This document shows positions 59,426-64,000 of a stretch of 64,000 nucleotides of DNA, in pieces. A program made the position numbers and the translations under genes. Numbering within the stretch: the stretch's first letter is position 1; every line of letters starts with the position of its first letter. The stretch is taken from assembly GCA_003313425.1 (NCBI GenBank), contig NHZP01000044.1, positions 62,001-126,000 of the forward strand, read 5' to 3'. The stretch is from Pseudopyrenochaeta lycopersici (lineage: Eukaryota; Ascomycota; Dothideomycetes; Pleosporales; Pseudopyrenochaetaceae). The notes beneath the pieces are model-generated. The model was not told where the DNA came from. It did no database searches and worked only from the letters and a program-made list of their open reading frames with translations.

Positions 59426-61239
59426 ATGGCCGACGTCGAAAAGACAGGCGCGTTCGAAGACAGAGTAGACAACGTCCACCCTGTACATACGAACGTCGTT
59501 GGGGACATTAACGAGCTCAATCATGGGGGAACCAAACGAACCCTCAAATCGCGCCATGCTCAGATGATCGCAATTGGTGGGACGATTGGAACGGGACTTT
59601 TTGTCGGCTCCGGTCAAGCTCTGCGTATGGGTGGACCATTATTCCTGGTGCTTTCATATTGCATATTGTCTACCATCGTGTATGGCGTGGTTACTGCAAC
59701 GACAGAGATGAGCTCATATCTGCCGGTACGGGGATGTAGCATGGCATACTTTGGAACTAGGTTCTTCAGCCGGAGTTTGGGTTTTGCACTGGGTTGGTAC
59801 GTAACGCATTGACTGACTTACATAGTTCAGTATAATTTGCTGACCAAGCGAAAGGCTGTACTTTTATGTATTTTCCATCACAGTCCCGGCTGAGATGACC
59901 GCTACGGCTCTGGTCATTGACTACTGGAAACCTCCCGTGCCTGTTGCTGTCTGGATTACGCTTACTATGGTCATCATTATCCTTTTGAACTGCTTCTCTG
60001 CTCGTGTTTACGGCGAAGCTGAATTCTGGTTCGCATCTCTCAAGGTTGCAGGCATCCTTGGCCTTCTTATGATGGCTCTCGTCCTGATTTGCGGCGGAGG
60101 CCCTTCCGGCGAGGCTTACGGCTTTAAATATTGGCGCAATCCAGGCCCAGTAAATGAGTACCTGGTAACGGGTGCGTCGGGGCGTCTCTCTGCATTCGTA
60201 GCAACGATCACCTTTTGTAAGTCTGTACTTTTGAATCTGTATTCAAGCAGTCAGCTAAACTCATGCCTACTGTTTGCAGCTATTTTCGCATTCGCGTTTG
60301 CACCAGAGCTTCTAGTTATCACCGGTGGAGAAATGGAGTCTCCCCGACAAAATCTTCCCAAAGGTATGTGTTTGCGTACAAAAACTATACGTGATCTGCA
60401 CTAACACCGTGACAGCTGGCCGACGCTACTTCTACCGCCTAATTTTCTTCTACGTTTTTGGCGTGCTTGCGATATCTTGCATCGTATCATCTGCACACCC
60501 AAACCTACTTTCTTACAGTTCGGGCGCAGGTTCCTCGCCATGGGCAATTGCGGCTCGCGAGGCCGGCATCCGAGGCCTAGATTCTGTTATCAATGCCGTA
60601 ATTGTGACTTCCGCATGGTCAGCTGGAAATGCGTACTTGTACCTCGCATCTCGAACCCTCTATTCCATGGCACTTGTTGGAAACGCACCTAAGGTATTTA
60701 CTAAGTGCAATAAGCAAGGGCTTCCATACTATGCTTTAGCTGCTAGTGCCGTGTTTTCACTACTAGCATATTTAAATGTGGGAAGTCAAAGTGGGAAAGT
60801 GTTCAACTGGTTTGCGAATCTGATCAACACTGGAGCCTACCAGTCCTGGATTTGTATCGGGATAATTTACCTTCGCTTCCGTGCCGCATACGGTGCACAG
60901 AACTTGGGTGCTACTCAACTCCCTTTCCGCTCACGCTTCCAACCCTACCTCACCTACTTCAACATTTTTATTCTTACCTTACTCATGCTACTTTCCGGAT
61001 TCGCGGTGTTTCTTGAAGGCAACTGGAACACCAGCTCCTTTCTGACCGCATACTTAGGCTTTCCAATCTTCTTCGGGTTGTACTTCGGCCACAAACTTTT
61101 CGGCGGGCGTCAGGATCGCTGGTGTCATTTAGTGGAAACAATCGATTTGACTACAGGTCTCGAGGAAATAATAGCAGAGGAAAGGGCTGCGCCGCCTAAG
61201 AAGGGAAAATGGTGGATTATGCCCAATTGTTTTGCCTAG
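59426..61239 (+). CDS. Amino-acid permease (YAT/APC family), 546 aa, four exons
   Basis: Exons 59426-59796, 59855-60216, 60280-60363 and 60416-61239 join in frame. The cytosolic N-terminus is followed by LKSRHAQMIAIGGTIGTGLFVGSGQAL, the family TM1 signature with its unwound G-T-G. Further features are TEMSSYLPV, RFFSRSLGFALGW-LYFYVFSITVPAEMTA, FAFAPELLVITGGEMESPRQNLPK-A, and NAYLYLASRTLYSMALVGNAPKVFTK. Twelve hydrophobic segments are seen. The C-terminus is HKLFGG, then an acidic stretch. It should import amino acids at the plasma membrane by proton symport; the substrate is not readable. Its position at the end of the cluster and divergence from the aldehyde dehydrogenase suggest it imports the pathway substrate. 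Confidence 0.94.
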
Positions 61240-63649
61240 AGGTAGCCTAGAGAGAGGTATTAGGAGTGATTAGGTTGATTGCTCGTCACTTTGTGTTCCT
61301 GGATAGGACAATGCTTCAATTCATCGGTGAGTCTGAAGGTATGGTGTACGATTGTTTAAAAGTAAGGTGCCTTTTTTGGGCCTGCGATATTTTGATTAAG
61401 CCTCTCAATATCTCATCCTGTAAGAACTCGCTTGTGTCCTATAACTCTCGGGGTCGCATAAAGCTGTGCCTGGAGTTCCATTGTATTAAACCCATGCATT
61501 GTGTTGACCAGTTACCATTATGCCGTGCTGCGTTACCGCGTCATGCAAGTAAAGATCGGTTTGTTGCCGTTCCTTCTGATATATGCTCCCGCTCCCCCAG
61601 TTTCGGTGGAAATGCTGGTATGAATCGATGGCGATAAGTATCCGAGTATTGAACACGGGTTTGGCTACGTTTTGCGTAGTGCATAGAATATCAGCTTTTC
61701 TGAAATGTCTTCATTCGGTGCGCCACGACCAGTATTTTGGTATTCCAAGGTATTTTAAGTAAACGCAGAGATCTGGAGGAATTGGTTCCAGTGTGTCTTA
61801 GTCCGTCATTCGAAATCGCTGGCACTGTTTTCAATTCCTAAAACAGCTCCTAAATTAAGATTGTGCATGGGATAGTAAGATGTAGTGGGGCACAGCCTTT
61901 CTGTTCTCTGACCGTTGAGAATTTGGCGCATAGATTAATGGGCGATTCGTCCATGAGAACCATGAGCTTCCTATTGGCCAATAAATTAGAATGCATCTGG
62001 TCATTGAGTACAGCGACGTAAAGTCCGACAGAGTCGTACTAGCATACTCGACATCTTCATTTATTTGGATCAAGAACAAAGCCCGACGACCAAAATACTC
62101 TTCAGCGCGACTATGTCGCTGACAGGTGTTTTTTTATTCAAGACCTAAGTTGTTATACAAGTCTATATATATCAAACTATTTTACTTTCAGAGCTGATTT
62201 TCTAGTCTTTCATTCCATTCTCATAATGAGCGGAAATATGCCTCTTTCAGGAATGCAAAAACCTCCCACCACGGCTTTCAAAGCGGAAAACTCCCGGAAA
62301 TTGAAATACGGTATTATCTTCGGCATTCATTGTCCTCCCTCGTTTGTATTGAGTACGCGGCTGCAAAGGTCAAAGTTGCCAATGTTACGATGTTCAATTT
62401 GGTCGCAAATATCGAGGCAAATTGTTTCTTTGTCTGTATCTGTTATGTTGCTCGAAGAGCTTCTGGCAGACAAGTTAAAATACTGAAATATTCTGGAAAT
62501 TTTAGTTAATGCCTACTCATTTTTTGTTGATTCTATCAATTGCTCAGAGATGGTGGTTTTGCGATTTGGTCCGCTTCTGATATGATTGCTCGAATAAACA
62601 AATTCAATGCTTGCAATATCTCACCTAATACACCACGAACGGTCGTTGGAGAATATCAGCTAAGCAAATGATGGTTCATCAATTGCTTGTTTTCCTAAAT
62701 TTACAAAATCCAGGCCGAGATTATATCTCATCAGAAGCTATGTGCTTTCGTATCCTGAACGAGACATTTGCCGCACCTCACTTGATGTTGTTTGCGACCA
62801 ATGGTTTTTATTTTCCTCATAGCGCGTGTTCATAGTCCCAGACATGGCATTGCCGATTGTGTTGAACTAGCGAAGGAGAAGCTAAATTGAAAAGTACACA
62901 ACCAGCACGCAAAGTATACGATTGCCTGCATCACGCCGCATGAAAACCCTACAGAGCATGATATGGTCAAAGGTTTCAGGCCTTTACTATCCTGGAGGAG
63001 AGCTTGCTGCGAATACACAAGGATGCTGCGTAACATGCATAGCCCTGGAGATTTCAAACTGTTTGCTTCGCATTAGTTGCGGCATAATGGCGCCAGGAAA
63101 AATTACTGTTTGAGCATCCCTCATACGGAATCAGATACCAGGTAGCGGCCATATAGCGTTCGGTAAAGGTCCTGCATTCTCAGCACTGAACCATACAAGC
63201 CAGGACAATAGCTACCTTAGGAGAGGTGAACCCCATCAACAGAGAAGTACGCACCATCATGGAAAACTTCAATAAGATTACCCGTATGTGCATTTGTGTT
63301 GCCTCCCAAGCGCCAATGCTACATCGAGCTCGTAATTAGATTGCAGAAGGGCTGAGGTGGACCAAGTATTAGCTGAGCGGCATTATGTAAAATAAAACCA
63401 CTTACTATGTCCTTATTTTAGCAGTTGTGCATTCATGCAGTGTTTCGCTGGTAGTTGTTGGTGAAAATATGAGTAAATACTTTACCTTGTTATTCCGTGC
63501 AAAAATGTTGGCCGGTTCACCGCACGGGTTATGCGTGGCCAGCCCGATGCGCTAAGCCTATAGAGGCTGGCGGTGGTTCGTGGTAACACTAAACACCCAC
63601 CAAAGTGGAAGCCTAGGAATACACGAGCGTCAGATAGAGACCAGACATC
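61240..63649. other. Gene-poor AT-rich tract, 2.4 kb
   Basis: No supported gene. A TATATATAT-like element near 62165 is followed about 60 bp later by an ATG at 62226 that opens an 86-codon frame with no family resemblance. Many frames are broken. I see no terminal repeats or transposase motifs, so I cannot say whether a decayed mobile element lies here. Confidence 0.45.
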
Positions 63650-64000
63650 ATGACAGTTGCTAACCTGAGTACTCTCGACAGCGACATTCTTTGTGAACTA
63701 TTAATTCTCTACCCTAACCTTACATCTCTCCTTAGAAGAGTTTTTAGAACACAATATCGTCCAGCCTCTGCATCGCCCAAGAGTTCGAGACTTCGCAGCG
63801 GCTGATAGGTTTATAATTCGAATGAATCCCAAAAACCCGATTGACAGGCTCGCCCTCCGTGAGGCTTTTTGGCCAGATCTTGAGCACCTACTACCAGCTA
63901 AACTGCCCTCTCAATGGAAAACAGCCCTCTTAGCCTGCTATCACAAAGCGGGGCTTAGAAACGATGCTCTTTCATTCGCGAAGCGGACAATTGATCTCAC
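63650..64000 (+). CDS. 5' part of an unidentified gene, cut by the window edge
   Basis: From 63736 to the end one frame stays open and looks coding: EFLEHNIVQPLHRPRVRDF, then MNPKNPIDRLALREAFWPDLEHLLPAKL and WKTALLACYHKAGLRND. The upstream sequence has a strong intron end (CTAAC, pyrimidines, TTAG at 63735). The best first exon is 63650-63668 (MTVANL) with a GTACTC donor, which joins in frame as MTVANL-KEFLEHN. No family is recognised from the visible 95 residues. The start is tentative. Confidence 0.45.

Noticed and set aside
62226..62486. 86-codon frame following a TATATATAT-like element
   Set aside because: No family resemblance or conserved features; codons look random after the first 30 residues.

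Overview
The window is nuclear DNA from a filamentous ascomycete (Pezizomycotina; a Dothideomycete-like fungus is my guess, not shown). The evidence is many short introns, mostly 46-99 nt, with GT(A/G)NGT donors, CTAAC/CTAAT-type branch sites and AG acceptors. Other support comes from fungal families (Zn2Cys6 regulator with a fungal-specific transcription-factor domain, YAT-type amino-acid permease, secreted CE4 and GH3 enzymes) and intergenic spaces of about 0.1-2 kb. I support 27 protein genes, one weak small ORF and one gene cut by the right edge. I saw no tRNA, rRNA, transposon or CRISPR array. Exon joins were worked out by hand from reading frame, splice consensus and family conservation.

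Left part (1-15 kb): a two-intron DUF427 gene, a secreted polysaccharide deacetylase with three N-terminal beta-sandwich-like modules, a secreted GH3 beta-glucosidase, and a large unrecognised coiled-coil/Gln-rich protein.

Middle (15-48 kb), mostly conserved housekeeping genes: ELP2 and URM1 (divergent, 186 bp apart, both needed for the mcm5s2U34 tRNA modification), TDP1 with two UIM-like motifs, an F-box/LRR-like protein, a four-TM MARVEL-like protein, an FrnE/DsbA-like oxidoreductase, RVS167 (BAR-SH3), NFS1, the ESCRT-I subunit VPS23, a secreted CAP protein, the CDK8-type kinase SSN3, an MFS sugar transporter, GTP cyclohydrolase II (RIB1), a tandem pair of unrecognised paralogous membrane proteins, a heme-oxygenase-like tail-anchored protein and a UBE2J1-type ubiquitin-conjugating enzyme.

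Right part (48-61 kb) looks like an accessory catabolic cluster with alternating strands: type-B carboxylesterase, Zn2Cys6 regulator, FMN-dependent 2-hydroxyacid oxidase, DapA-family aldolase/dehydratase, aldehyde dehydrogenase and amino-acid permease. Uptake, C-C cleavage or dehydration, aldehyde oxidation and hydroxyacid oxidation can be joined into a pathway (for example hydroxyproline or a 2-keto-3-deoxy acid to glyoxylate/2-oxoacids), but the substrate is not readable from sequence. The last 2.4 kb before the truncated edge gene holds no gene I can support.
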